From Gammaproteobacteria bacterium (GTDB lineage Bacteria > Pseudomonadota > Gammaproteobacteria > Pseudomonadales > Porticoccaceae): a DNA stretch of 64,000 nt. Made by a program: the position numbers and the translations under genes. The notes under the pieces are model-generated. The model worked only from the letters and a program-made list of their open reading frames with translations. It was not told the DNA's origin and did no database searches. The DNA lies in NCBI GenBank assembly GCA_016191205.1, contig JACPPB010000012.1, positions 84,446-148,445 of the forward strand, given 5' to 3'. How positions within the stretch are numbered: the first letter of the stretch is position 1; every line of letters begins with the position of its first letter. Positions 54,894 to 63,973 of this stretch are shown piece by piece.

Positions 54894-57200
54894 ATGAAAT
54901 CGGAAAAGGGATTGTCTCGCGCCGCTGCTACCGTGCTGCGCCCAACCGGAAGTACCGGCAGGTTTCGGCTGGTTGCGCTGGCGGCATTGGCTCTCATCTT
55001 CGGCGCGACCGATGCACTGGCCGCCGAACGCGTGATCCTCGGCGACACCCTGGGCGTTCCGCCGGTGGCAAGCCCCAGCCCTGATACGATTCAAACCCTG
55101 AACGATCTGCGCCAGCAGGCGAGAAAAGACGGTGTGGCGCGGCTCATCGTCGGGGTTCGAGTGGGTTTCGCCCCTGAGGGCCTGCTGTCGGCCAGTAATG
55201 TCGCGTTGCAACGCGCTGAGATTGCCGACGCGCAGTCCGCGATTCTGGACCGGATTGCCTCGCTGAAGCGAATGCCGGAAAAATCGAAGCGCTTTGCCAG
55301 TATTCCCTTCATGGCCATTGCAGCGGATCCCGCCGAGCTGGAGCAACTGGCCAATCTGCCCGAGATCACTTCCATCGAGGAAGACCGGCTGGCGGAACCT
55401 TCGCTCGCCGAAAGCGTACCCTTGATCGGGGGCACGACCGCGTGGAGCAGCGGTTATACCGGGGCGGGGCAGACAGTTGCCATCCTGGATACGGGCGTGG
55501 ATAAAACCCATCCGTTCCTGACGGGAAAAGTCGTTTCCGAAGCCTGTTATTCGACCAACTATGCTCCGCAAGGCGCCACTTCGGTCTGTCCGGGGGGCGT
55601 GACGTCCTCTACCGCCGCCAATTCCGCGATGCCTTACGCGGGCACCTGCCCGATGGGCGGCTGCGATCACGGCACCCATGTGGCCGGTATCGCGGCGGGT
55701 AAGGGCGCCAGTTATTCCGGCGTGGCGAAGGATGCCTCCCTGATCGCCGTTCAGGTCTTTTCCCGCTTCGACAGCACCACCCAGTGCACCACCTCGCCCT
55801 GCGTGATGAGTTACACCAGCGATCAGATTCTGGGATTGGAGCGCGTGTATGCGCTGCGCGGGACTTACAACATTGCCGCCGTCAACATGAGCCTTGGCGG
55901 TGGACGTTACTACGACCAGGGCAGTTGCGACGCCGCTGCCGGCTCCATCAAAACCGCCATCGACAACCTGCGCGCGGTAAACATCGCCACCGTCATTGCC
56001 TCCGGAAACAACAGTTATCCGGACAGCATGAGTACGCCGGGCTGCATCTCCAGCGCGGTGAGTGTGGGCGCGACCTGGGACACGGCGGGGTGGACCTGTG
56101 GCGGAGTCGCCACCAGCGTCGACCAGGTCGCCTGTTATTCGAATTCGGTATCCTTTCTGGACTTGCTCGCTCCCGGCTCGGCAATCACCTCGTCGATTCC
56201 CGGCGGCGGCACCGCGACCTGGCACGGCACCTCCATGGCCACGCCCCATGTCGCCGGTGCCTGGGCACTGCTGAAGCAGAAAGTGCCGAGCCTTTCCGTT
56301 GCCGCGAGCCTCGGCGCCCTGAGCTCAACCGGGGTCGCCGTTACCGACGCACGCAATGGGCTCGTCAAACCGCGCATAAAAATTGACGCTGCCCTCTCTG
56401 CTCTCGCTGCCCCCACATCTTCATGCAGCTATTCCCTGACACCGGCGAGTCTTTCCACCGGTGCCGCCGCTGTGGCCGGAAGCCTGAGTGTCACCGCAAC
56501 TGCGGGCTGCCCCTGGACGGCGGTCAGCAACACGGGCTGGATCACTGTCACCTCCGGGGCGTCGGGCAGCGGCAATGGTTCAGTGGCTTATTCTGTAGCA
56601 ACAAATACGAGTACCAGCGCGCGCAGCGGCACCCTGACCATCGCCGGGCAGACATTCACGGTCAGCCAGGCGGGCGCCAGCCTGCGCAACACCGGGTTCC
56701 GTGCGCCTACTGTCAATTATCGGGATAGCGGTGGCGACGGAAATGGCTACGAGATCAGTCCCGGCTACGCGTACTCGACCAACGGTGTCTCGGCGATCGA
56801 CTACAACAGCGGCACCACCACCAGTACCTCCTGCACCGACGGTGGCAAGGACAAGCATCGCTTCTACAACTTCGGCTTCGCCATTCCCACGACCGCAGCC
56901 GTCAAGGGCCTTCAGGTACAACTGAAAGCCCGAGCCGACAGCAGCCTTGGATCGCCGGCGATCTGTGTGCAGATATCGTGGAACGGCGGGCAGTCCTGGA
57001 CCGCGCCCAAGCGGACCGCGACGCTGGGAACTACCTTGACGACGTATGCGCTCGGCTCCGCGACGGACACCTGGGGCCGGAGTTGGAGCCCGGGTGATTT
57101 CACGAACACCAATTTCAGGGTGCGGGTGATCGACGTAGCCAGTTCCACGGCCAGAGATTTCAGTCTGGACAGCGTCGCGGTGAACGTCAGCTATTACTAG
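54894..57200 (+). CDS. Secreted subtilisin-like serine protease (S8) with BACON domain
   Basis: 768 aa. Signal peptide around residues 24-43 (LVALAALALIFGATDALA). A propeptide-like region (about 70-175) precedes the S8 domain: Asp199 (AILDTGVD), His259 (CDHGTHVAG), oxyanion Asn372 (ASGNNS), Ser447 (HGTSMATPH). A BACON domain (about 507-590) has SLSVTATAGCPWTAVSNTGW and FTVSQAG. The last 170 residues form another beta domain (VNYRDSGGDGNGYEISPGY). Many cysteines suggest disulfides. RBS GGAG. Probably an extracellular degradative enzyme. Confidence 0.93.
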   Translation: MKSEKGLSRAAATVLRPTGSTGRFRLVALAALALIFGATDALAAERVILGDTLGVPPVASPSPDTIQTLNDLRQQARKDGVARLIVGVRVGFAPEGLLSASNVALQRAEIADAQSAILDRIASLKRMPEKSKRFASIPFMAIAADPAELEQLANLPEITSIEEDRLAEPSLAESVPLIGGTTAWSSGYTGAGQTVAILDTGVDKTHPFLTGKVVSEACYSTNYAPQGATSVCPGGVTSSTAANSAMPYAGTCPMGGCDHGTHVAGIAAGKGASYSGVAKDASLIAVQVFSRFDSTTQCTTSPCVMSYTSDQILGLERVYALRGTYNIAAVNMSLGGGRYYDQGSCDAAAGSIKTAIDNLRAVNIATVIASGNNSYPDSMSTPGCISSAVSVGATWDTAGWTCGGVATSVDQVACYSNSVSFLDLLAPGSAITSSIPGGGTATWHGTSMATPHVAGAWALLKQKVPSLSVAASLGALSSTGVAVTDARNGLVKPRIKIDAALSALAAPTSSCSYSLTPASLSTGAAAVAGSLSVTATAGCPWTAVSNTGWITVTSGASGSGNGSVAYSVATNTSTSARSGTLTIAGQTFTVSQAGASLRNTGFRAPTVNYRDSGGDGNGYEISPGYAYSTNGVSAIDYNSGTTTSTSCTDGGKDKHRFYNFGFAIPTTAAVKGLQVQLKARADSSLGSPAICVQISWNGGQSWTAPKRTATLGTTLTTYALGSATDTWGRSWSPGDFTNTNFRVRVIDVASSTARDFSLDSVAVNVSYY

Positions 57201-57372
57201 CGTCGCAATCTTGCGTGGCGGGATAGGTGATGACCCACCCCACTGTTTATGGTTGCTGTTCGCCGCACGGCCGCGGTTTCCGGTTCGTTACCGTGAGTTC
57301 GCCGTTGGTGGCCGTCGGCGAATTCGCCCGGCCGGATCAAGGAGATCAGTAACCTCGGGTAACCAGACCGTA

Positions 57373-59475
57373 TCAGTTGTCATCCGACGGCGAGGGGCCG
57401 TCGCTCTCCGGCTTGCGTTTGCGCGGCGTGGCCAGACTGATTTTGCCTGTTGTATTCGAAAATTTGGGCGTTGCAGCGACCCTGGTTTTTTTGGTTTTTC
57501 CCGCAGCCTTGGCTTTTCCTGCGGTCTTGGTTTTGCCCGCGAACGCGGTTTTTCCCGCTGGTTTGGGTTTGCCGTCGAACCTGGATTGGCTGTCGAACTG
57601 GGGTTTCCCCCCGGCCTTTGGCCGGTCCGATGGTCGCGCGACCGGCCGGGTATCGCCGGGCGGCGGGGGCGCGATATCGACTTTGGGGCGGAACGTACGT
57701 GCCGCGCCATCGGTCGCGACCTCGCGGGGGGCGCGCGGCGACGAGTTCCGCGTCGCGGTTCCCGCTTGGCGGCTGATGTTGAGGGGTTGCCCGCCGACCC
57801 GGACGCGCTTCAGCAACTCCAGAATTTCCCTGGGCATCCCGACCGGCAGATCGACGATGCTGTAATCATCGTGAATCTTGATGCGGCCGATGAATTTGCT
57901 GTCGATGCTCGCCTCGTTGGCGATCGCGCCCACCAGGTTGCCCGCCTTGATGCCCTGCTCGTGGCCGACCTCGACACGGTAGGACTCGAGCTCGGGTTCC
58001 GCTCCGGTCCATTGCGCGCTTGGTTCGGGATTGCGCGGCCGGGGCGGGCGGCGCTCGGCGTCCTGGGCGGACCCCGAGAAGGGCTCATCGGCGCGAATTT
58101 TTTTGGGTCGCGGCAATTCGCGATCCGGTTTCAGCAGCAGGGGTTCGCCGCCGTGCAAGAGCAGGGTGAGGGCGGCACCGATGGCCTGGGGTGCCAACGC
58201 ATGCTGCTCCTGATACTCCTCCAGCACGCGCTGGTACAGCGCCAGAGTATCGGCGTTACCGATATCGGCGAACACCGCATCGAGGCGTGCGCGAAAGCGC
58301 TCGATGCGCCGGGCGTTGACGGCGTCCACGCCCGGCAACGGCATTTCCTCGATACGCTGCCGGGTGGCACGCTCGATGGCTTGCAGCATGCGGGCCTCCC
58401 GCGGCGCCACGAACAGGATCGCCTCGCCGCTGCGTCCGGCGCGACCGGTGCGGCCGATGCGGTGCACATAGGCTTCGGTGTCGTAGGGGATGTCGTAGTT
58501 GATGACGTGGCTGATGCGCTCCACGTCGAGGCCGCGCGCGGCCACATCGGTCGCGACCACCAGATCGAGCTGGCCGGATTTCAGGCGGTTCACGGTCTGC
58601 TCGCGCTGCGCCTGGGCGATGTCGCCGGACAGCGGTGCCGCCGCGTGGCCCTGCGCGCACAGGTAGTCGGCGATTTGCTGGGTTTCGATCTTGGTACGCA
58701 CGAACACCAGCACGCCTTCGTGAGGCGTGGTCTCCAGGATGCGCGCCAGCGCTTCGCGTTTGGTGACGCCGCCGACGCGCCAGTAGCGCTGGCGGATGGT
58801 CTCGGCGGTGGTGGTGCGCACCTTGATCGACACTTCTTGGGGGTCTTTCAGGTGCTTTTGCGCGATGCGCTTGATCGGCGCGGGCATGGTGGCCGAGAAC
58901 AGCGCCAACTGCCGGGTCGGCGGGGATTCCGACAATATCCATTCGACGTCGTCGATAAAGCCCATGCGCAACATTTCGTCGGCTTCATCGAGCACCAGTG
59001 CCGACAGGCCGGATAAATCGAGGGTGCCGCGGCGCATGTGATCCATGATCCGGCCCGGCGTACCCACCACCACCTGGGTGCCGCGCCGCAGGGCCTTGAG
59101 CTGCTCGCCGAAACCCTGCCCGCCGTACACCGCCAGCACCCGCAAGCCGGGCAAATGGGCGCCGTAGCGCGTGAAGGCTTCCGCGACCTGCTGCGCCAGC
59201 TCGCGCGTCGGCGCCAGCACCAGCACCTGCACCTGGGGTCGCGAGGTATCGATGCGCGCCAGCAGCGGCAGCGCGAAGGCGGCGGTCTTGCCGGTGCCGG
59301 TTTGCGCCCGACCAAGCACGTCGCATCCGGCCAGCAGGTGCGGAATGATGCGCGCCTGAATCGGGGAGGGGGTTTCGTAGCCGAGCTCGCTGATCGCGGC
59401 GAGCAGGGGTGCCGGCAAATTCAGGTCGGTGAACGTCGGTTCGAGAGTCGGTTCGGCGGTGGTTTCGGTGTTCAT
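57373..59475 (-). CDS. deaD: DEAD-box RNA helicase DeaD (CsdA)
   Basis: 700 aa. The Q motif and helicase core start at FTDLNLPAPLLAAI; Walker A is AQTGTGKT, DEAD is in LDEADEM, SAT in LFSATMP and HRIGRTGRAGR closes the core. The DbpA/CsdA RNA-binding domain is YRVEVGHEQGIKAGNLVGAI (about residues 515-590). The C-terminal 100 residues are a repetitive basic tail of GKT(K/A) units. ATP-dependent unwinding in ribosome assembly and cold adaptation. The frame is open upstream to 59553, but the family-like start is MNTETTAEP. A large inverted repeat precedes it. Confidence 0.95.
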   Translation of the reverse strand: MNTETTAEPTLEPTFTDLNLPAPLLAAISELGYETPSPIQARIIPHLLAGCDVLGRAQTGTGKTAAFALPLLARIDTSRPQVQVLVLAPTRELAQQVAEAFTRYGAHLPGLRVLAVYGGQGFGEQLKALRRGTQVVVGTPGRIMDHMRRGTLDLSGLSALVLDEADEMLRMGFIDDVEWILSESPPTRQLALFSATMPAPIKRIAQKHLKDPQEVSIKVRTTTAETIRQRYWRVGGVTKREALARILETTPHEGVLVFVRTKIETQQIADYLCAQGHAAAPLSGDIAQAQREQTVNRLKSGQLDLVVATDVAARGLDVERISHVINYDIPYDTEAYVHRIGRTGRAGRSGEAILFVAPREARMLQAIERATRQRIEEMPLPGVDAVNARRIERFRARLDAVFADIGNADTLALYQRVLEEYQEQHALAPQAIGAALTLLLHGGEPLLLKPDRELPRPKKIRADEPFSGSAQDAERRPPRPRNPEPSAQWTGAEPELESYRVEVGHEQGIKAGNLVGAIANEASIDSKFIGRIKIHDDYSIVDLPVGMPREILELLKRVRVGGQPLNISRQAGTATRNSSPRAPREVATDGAARTFRPKVDIAPPPPGDTRPVARPSDRPKAGGKPQFDSQSRFDGKPKPAGKTAFAGKTKTAGKAKAAGKTKKTRVAATPKFSNTTGKISLATPRKRKPESDGPSPSDDN

Positions 59476-59834
59476 GATGTCGGGTATCCGTAGTCCGCAG
59501 GCAAAGAGCGCGTCGCCGGTGTGCGCAGGATACTCCCGGGAGTATCCCGGCACACCGGGACGAGCGATAAGTTACGGATTTCACTCGGGGTGAGCGCGCC
59601 GAGCCTTGCACGGAAACCGGGGGATTCAAATCGTCCGCAAACGATCAATCGGAGTCTTTCGGCACAAAATGGCGAGTGATCCGCGTTCCATCCACTGCCT
59701 GCTGTGTCCTTCAGTGGGCAGTGGGGCGCGGATTAAACCCGATATGCGGGTCACAAGGCCAGCAAAGTGACGAAAAAAGCTCTGGCCAGCCTCAGTTCGG
59801 CAAGGCTGGCAAGGAGCCACTGTGCATGGATCGC
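59476..59834. other. Region between deaD and the SDR gene
   Basis: About 360 bases, both genes on the minus strand, so it should hold the deaD promoter and leader. The notable element is the 43-base inverted repeat at 59516-59558. No ORF or RNA gene is convincing. Confidence 0.5.
59516..59558. promoter_or_regulatory. Large near-perfect inverted repeat in the deaD leader region
   Basis: Outer arms CCGGTGTGC (59516-59524) and GCACACCGG (59550-59558) flank a perfect 20-base palindrome, GGATACTCCCGGGAGTATCC (59528-59547). It lies 41-83 bases upstream of the deaD start. It could be an operator, an mRNA hairpin or, without a T tract, a weak terminator. Confidence 0.65.
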
Positions 59835-60650
59835 TCAGCCGGCAGCGGCGATCAGTTGTTCGGTAACGGTCCACAAACGCGCACCGAGGTTGCGGTCGTT
59901 GGAGGCCCGCGACGATGCGGCTTCCTTGCTGTTGACGAAGTATTTGCCGGTCACGCGCTCGACCTCGGGCGAGGTGGCCAGATACAGGGTGGTGCGCGCA
60001 CCCTGCTCGGGTGTCGCCAGAAACGGATTCAGCCAGGCAGGCATGCCGATGTTGGTGGCGACAGCGCCGGGATGCAGGGCATTTACAGTCACACCGGTGC
60101 CGCGCAAGCGGGCGGCCAACGCGTAGGTGTAGAGGATCATGGCGAGCTTCGATTGACCATACGCACGGTAAGTGCCGAATTTGCGCGCGCTTTGCAGATC
60201 CTCGAAATTGATCCTGCCGAGTTTGTGGATCATCGAGGAGACATTGATGATCCGCGCTGGCGCGCTGTTTTTCAGCAGATCGAGCAGCAGGTCGGTGAGC
60301 AGAAACACCGCCAGGTGATGTACCGCGAACTGCATCTCGAATCCATCCGCCGATACTTCCCGGTGCTTCGACATCAGACCCGCGTTGTGGATCAGCACAT
60401 GCAATTGCGGATACCTGGTTTTGACCTGCTCGGCCAGTTGCCGTACCGACTTGAGTGACGCGAGATCGGCAATCAGCAGGTCGACCATGCCGTTGCCGGT
60501 GGTGGCCATGATGTCGCGGCGTGCCGCCTCGCCTTTGCCGGGGTCGCGGCACACCATCACTACCCGGGCGCCGCGCCGGGCGAGCCCACGGGCGGTTTCG
60601 AGACCGATACCCGAGTTGGCACCGGTTACCAGACAGGTTTTATTTTCCAT
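59835..60650 (-). CDS. Short-chain dehydrogenase/reductase (retinol dehydrogenase-like)
   Basis: 271 aa. The NAD(P) loop TGANSGIG is at residues 9-16, and the NNAG-like IHNAGLM and NVSSMIHKLG are followed by the catalytic YGQSK. The size and RAYGQSKLAMILYTYALAARL with PGAVATNIG fit classical-extended SDRs of the retinol-dehydrogenase/WW-oxidoreductase group. Substrate unknown. AAGGAG lies nine bases upstream of the ATG at 60650; the frame continues upstream to 60671 without a better start. Confidence 0.9.
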   Translation of the reverse strand: MENKTCLVTGANSGIGLETARGLARRGARVVMVCRDPGKGEAARRDIMATTGNGMVDLLIADLASLKSVRQLAEQVKTRYPQLHVLIHNAGLMSKHREVSADGFEMQFAVHHLAVFLLTDLLLDLLKNSAPARIINVSSMIHKLGRINFEDLQSARKFGTYRAYGQSKLAMILYTYALAARLRGTGVTVNALHPGAVATNIGMPAWLNPFLATPEQGARTTLYLATSPEVERVTGKYFVNSKEAASSRASNDRNLGARLWTVTEQLIAAAG

Positions 60651-60967
60651 TAGTGACTCCTTGATGATCATTCGCTGTGCGGAAATCTACCCCAACCGAT
60701 GCCTTTGATCGACGCCGTCCGGCCACGGCGTCTTCCGCCTGGATGATGGCTTCGCTACCCGCCGTCCGTGTACAGGCTGGCGAACGCCCTCTCGGAGTAG
60801 CCATTCTCCGCCAAGGATAACGGGCTAGCGTACGGAACTGGTGGCTGTTTGCTCAAACGGTCTGATGGTCGTGCCGGCGTCCGCTCCGAGGGCGGGCGAT
60901 GCGTGGCTCTGACAGCGTCGGGGGGTCGTGATAGCATCTGTTGACAATAATCAAAGGGCCACACCTC
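60651..60967. other. Divergent intergenic region between SDR and methyltransferase
   Basis: About 320 bases; presumably holds both promoters. No gene or RNA found, no clear terminator. Confidence 0.45.
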
Positions 60968-61645
60968 GTGTCCGAACCTGTCGATACCGGCAAACTTCAG
61001 GCCATGGCCGCGCAACTGGCTCACCCCAGCGGGGAAGCGGGCACCGCGATTGCCGCCAACATGAATGTCGCCAATGCCCGCCTTGCGGAGCGCGCCATCG
61101 CCGCGCTGGCGGCCGCGCCGGGTCAGGCTGTGGTGGAGATTGGTCCGGGCAATGGTCGGCTGTCGATGGATCTGGTGCGGCGGCTGGGGGAGGGTGGCCG
61201 CTACACCGCCATTGAGCTGTCTCCCGACATGGCGCGGGAATGCCGGACCAATCTCGCCGGGCTTTCGTCCTGCGCCGTCACCGTCATCAATGCGGATTGT
61301 CGCGCCGCCGCGTTGACTCCGGGGTCGGTGGATGCTGTTTTCGGCACCAATTTCGTGTATTTCCTCGACGACCTGACGCAGTTTCTGCAACCGGCCTACG
61401 GCTGGTTGAAACCGGGCGGGCGACTGGTGATCGGGATTCGCTCGAAAACGGCCATGGCGGCGCTGCCGTTCACGCCCTTTGGTTTTCGCCTGCGGGAAGC
61501 CAGCGAGATCGTTGCGGCCATGGTGGCTCAGGGCTGGCGTGAGATCCGCGATGAATACCATGACGACGAAGGCGAACGGGAAATCAACGGGCTGATGGTC
61601 AAGGTGGATGCCCACATTATTTCCGGTAAAAAACATTTCCGGTAA
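60968..61645 (+). CDS. Class I SAM-dependent methyltransferase
   Basis: 225 aa from the GTG at 60968; a TTG at 60941 in the same frame is possible but unlikely. SAM motif I is AVVEIGPGNGRLS, then AIELSPDMAREC (acidic motif II) and PGSVDAVFGTNFVYFLDDLT (post-II). WLKPGGRLVIGIRSK is motif III. Substrate cannot be told. The 3' end overlaps a 16-base tandem repeat. Confidence 0.88.
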   Translation: MSEPVDTGKLQAMAAQLAHPSGEAGTAIAANMNVANARLAERAIAALAAAPGQAVVEIGPGNGRLSMDLVRRLGEGGRYTAIELSPDMARECRTNLAGLSSCAVTVINADCRAAALTPGSVDAVFGTNFVYFLDDLTQFLQPAYGWLKPGGRLVIGIRSKTAMAALPFTPFGFRLREASEIVAAMVAQGWREIRDEYHDDEGEREINGLMVKVDAHIISGKKHFR

Positions 61646-61684
61646 AAAACATTTCGGGTAAAAAGCATTTCCGATACAAAATAA
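61621..61684 (+). repeat. Four-copy 16-base tandem repeat
   Basis: TTCCGGTAAAAAACAT occurs twice perfectly (61621, 61637), then TTCGGGTAAAAAGCAT (61653), then a diverged copy TTCCGATACAAAATAA (61669). It begins inside the methyltransferase stop region and runs into the intergenic space. Confidence 0.85.
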
Positions 61685-61815
61685 TCTTTGGCAAAAGGTA
61701 GCGGAACCGGGTCCCGAAAAAATCCCAGCGATGAATGGGACGGGCAGTGCGCATGGCAAACAGGTGGCCAACCGTGGCGAACATGGAATCAATTTGACGC
61801 AGCAGAGGAACTCCG

Positions 61816-62226
61816 ATGAGTGTGAAAGCGTTCGATCATGCCGCCATACCCGTCAGCGATATGACCGCGATGCTGGCGTTCTATGAACGACTCGGTTTCA
61901 GGGTGTCGGAGGATTACGCGCCCATCGTGTATTCGGTTTGCTTCGGCGACAACCGCATCAATTTCCATGCGCCCAAGTTGTGGCAATCGGACGAATTCAC
62001 GCTGCGGGGGCCGGCCGCACGCCCGGGATGCGGGGACTTCTGTTTTGTCTGGGACGGTAGCGCGGCGGCACTCGCCGCGCTGATTGACGCGCTCGCAGTC
62101 CCGGTGATTACCGGGCCCGTGGAGCGGCAGGGCGGGCGCGCAGGGGGCACCGCGGTGGGCACGAGCACTTATATTCGTGATCCGGACGGCAATCTGCTCG
62201 AGTTCATCATCTATCCCGATAACTGA
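61816..62226 (+). CDS. VOC-family protein, second copy
   Basis: 136 aa. FDHAAIPVSDMTAMLAFYERLGF opens the first module; TSTYIRDPDGNLLEFIIYPD closes the second with the metal-ligand-like Glu. SVCFGDNRINFHAP and PGCGDFCFVWDGS lie between. Similar in size to the VOC gene at 6293 but not close in sequence. RBS GAGGAA. A glyoxalase- or dioxygenase-type role is possible; the position before a thiolase gene suggests catabolism. Confidence 0.85.
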   Translation: MSVKAFDHAAIPVSDMTAMLAFYERLGFRVSEDYAPIVYSVCFGDNRINFHAPKLWQSDEFTLRGPAARPGCGDFCFVWDGSAAALAALIDALAVPVITGPVERQGGRAGGTAVGTSTYIRDPDGNLLEFIIYPDN

Positions 62227-62300
62227 ACCGGTTCCCTGGCCAAGCACGGATTCCATAACATTTTTCGATAACGAAAAACCCCGACGGGAGGCACAGAGCC

Positions 62301-63491
62301 ATGCGCGAAGTCATGATCGGCGGCACCGGGATGACCCGGTTCGGCAAATACCCGGATGCCAGTATCCGCAGTCTGGTCACCGAGGCGCTCGGCGAAGCGC
62401 TGGCGGATGCGAAAGCCACGACCGCCGATGTGGAAACCATTTTTTTCGGGAATGCGGCGGCGGGGCTGTTGACCGGCCAGGAGATGATCACCGGACAGGT
62501 CGCCCTGCGCGAGAGCGGGCTCCTGGGCAAGCCGATCATCAATATCGAGAACGCCTGCGCCTCGGCGTCCAGCGCCGCGCATCTCGCCTGGTTGTCGGTA
62601 GCATCCGGGCAGGCCGAGGTCGCCCTCGCCATCGGCGCCGAGAAAATGACCCATCCCGACAAGAATGTCTCCTTCCGCGCCCTGGCCGCCGCCATGGATC
62701 TGGAAGAGATCCGCGCCGAAACCGGCTCCGACGATCCGCTCACCGCGGCCAGTGCGCCGGGGCGTTCGGGATTCATGGATATCTACGCCGCCAAGGCGCG
62801 CAAATACATGGCGCAGACCGGCGCCACGGTGGAAGACTTCGCGCGGGTCGCGGCCAAGAGCCACCATTTCGGCTCGCTCAATCCCAAGGCGCAATTCCAG
62901 GGCGGGATGTCCTTCGACGCGATCATGGCCAGCCGCACCATCGTCGAGCCGCTGAAACTGGCGATGTGCTCACCCATCGGCGACGGCGCTGCCGTGCTGG
63001 TGTTCTGTTCCGCCGACTTTGCCCGTCGGCGCGGCCTGGATGCCGTGCGCGCCGCCACCATCACGCTGGTATCCGGACTGCCGGGCGGAGCGAGTTGCAA
63101 TGCGCGCGCCTCCGCGAAAGCCTGTGCCATGGCGGGCGTCGGCCCGGAGGACATCGACGTGGTTGAATTGCACGACGCCGCATCGCCCGCCGAACTCATC
63201 TATGTCGAAGAACTGGGGCTGTGTCCGCCGGGTGGGGGCGTGCAAATGCTCCATGACGGTCAGCTCGAACTGGGCGGCCGCATCCCGGTCAACACCAGTG
63301 GTGGCCTGGTGGCCAAAGGCCATCCCGTCGGCGCCACCGGTTGCGCCCAGATCATCGAGATCGCCGACCAGTTGCGGGGTCGCTGCGGCGCCCGCCAGGT
63401 GGCGGGCGCGCGGGTCGGCATGGCGCAGAACGGCGGCGGCTGGATCGACGATGACACTGCCGCCACGACCTTGACTATCCTCACACACTGA
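62301..63491 (+). CDS. Thiolase/acetyl-CoA acetyltransferase (SCP2-thiolase type)
   Basis: 396 aa. The active-site Cys86 is in NIENACASASSAAH. VVELHDAASPAELIYVEELG has the SCP2-thiolase His, and LVAKGHPVGATGCAQIIEI is the C-terminal GHP motif. C-terminal NGGGWIDDD is characteristic. This subgroup often acts in the breakdown of branched, steroid or aromatic acyl-CoA chains. RBS GGGAGG. Followed after 26 bases by a SnoaL-like gene. Confidence 0.93.
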   Translation: MREVMIGGTGMTRFGKYPDASIRSLVTEALGEALADAKATTADVETIFFGNAAAGLLTGQEMITGQVALRESGLLGKPIINIENACASASSAAHLAWLSVASGQAEVALAIGAEKMTHPDKNVSFRALAAAMDLEEIRAETGSDDPLTAASAPGRSGFMDIYAAKARKYMAQTGATVEDFARVAAKSHHFGSLNPKAQFQGGMSFDAIMASRTIVEPLKLAMCSPIGDGAAVLVFCSADFARRRGLDAVRAATITLVSGLPGGASCNARASAKACAMAGVGPEDIDVVELHDAASPAELIYVEELGLCPPGGGVQMLHDGQLELGGRIPVNTSGGLVAKGHPVGATGCAQIIEIADQLRGRCGARQVAGARVGMAQNGGGWIDDDTAATTLTILTH

Positions 63492-63517
63492 CATTCAAAT
63501 CAATAAAGGAGAGCACC

Positions 63518-63973
63518 ATGAAAACCCTCGATCAGCGCCTGCAAATACTGGAAGACAAGGATGAAATCCGCGAACTCACCGCGCGTTACTGCTACGCCGT
63601 GGTGGCCCAGGACGGCGATGCGCTGCTGGACATGTTCGCCAGCGATGGCGAATTTCATATGGGCGAATCGTCCTGGCGCGGTCAGGCCGAGCTCAGCAAG
63701 CTGTACAGGGAGCAGGTGGGCGCCATCGCTCCCAAGCCGTTCATTCAGAATCATGTCATCCAGGTCAACGGGGATACCGCCACCGGCAACTGCGCGGTGG
63801 AGATTCGGGTGGTCGAGCAGGGCGAATCGGTCACCGCGTGCGGTCATTACGATGACAACTATCGGCGCGTGAACGGCAAGTGGAAATTTGCCAAGCGGGT
63901 TTTCCACCTGTATCACTGGGCCAAACTGTCGGAAGGCTGGGCCGGCAAGACGACGGGGCCGTCGCTCAAATGA
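63518..63973 (+). CDS. SnoaL-like (NTF2-fold) protein
   Basis: 151 aa. LDQRLQILEDKDEIRELTARYCYAV is the classical N-terminal helix of NTF2-fold nuclear transport factor-like/SnoaL-like proteins, and GKWKFAKRVFHLYHWAKLS the last strand. Conserved Tyr/Asp/His positions fit an isomerase or hydratase pocket, but no function can be assigned. RBS AAGGAG. Probably in one operon with the thiolase. Confidence 0.88.
   Translation: MKTLDQRLQILEDKDEIRELTARYCYAVVAQDGDALLDMFASDGEFHMGESSWRGQAELSKLYREQVGAIAPKPFIQNHVIQVNGDTATGNCAVEIRVVEQGESVTACGHYDDNYRRVNGKWKFAKRVFHLYHWAKLSEGWAGKTTGPSLK

Noticed and set aside
54642-56249. 535-aa ORF antisense to the P450 end and the protease
   Set aside because: It is the reverse frame of a clear subtilase with catalytic triad; no independent similarity.
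60941-60967. TTGACA at 60941 as a -35 promoter or TTG start
   Set aside because: As a promoter it would leave no room for a -10 before the gene; as a start it lacks a Shine-Dalgarno. The GTG at 60968 is preferred.
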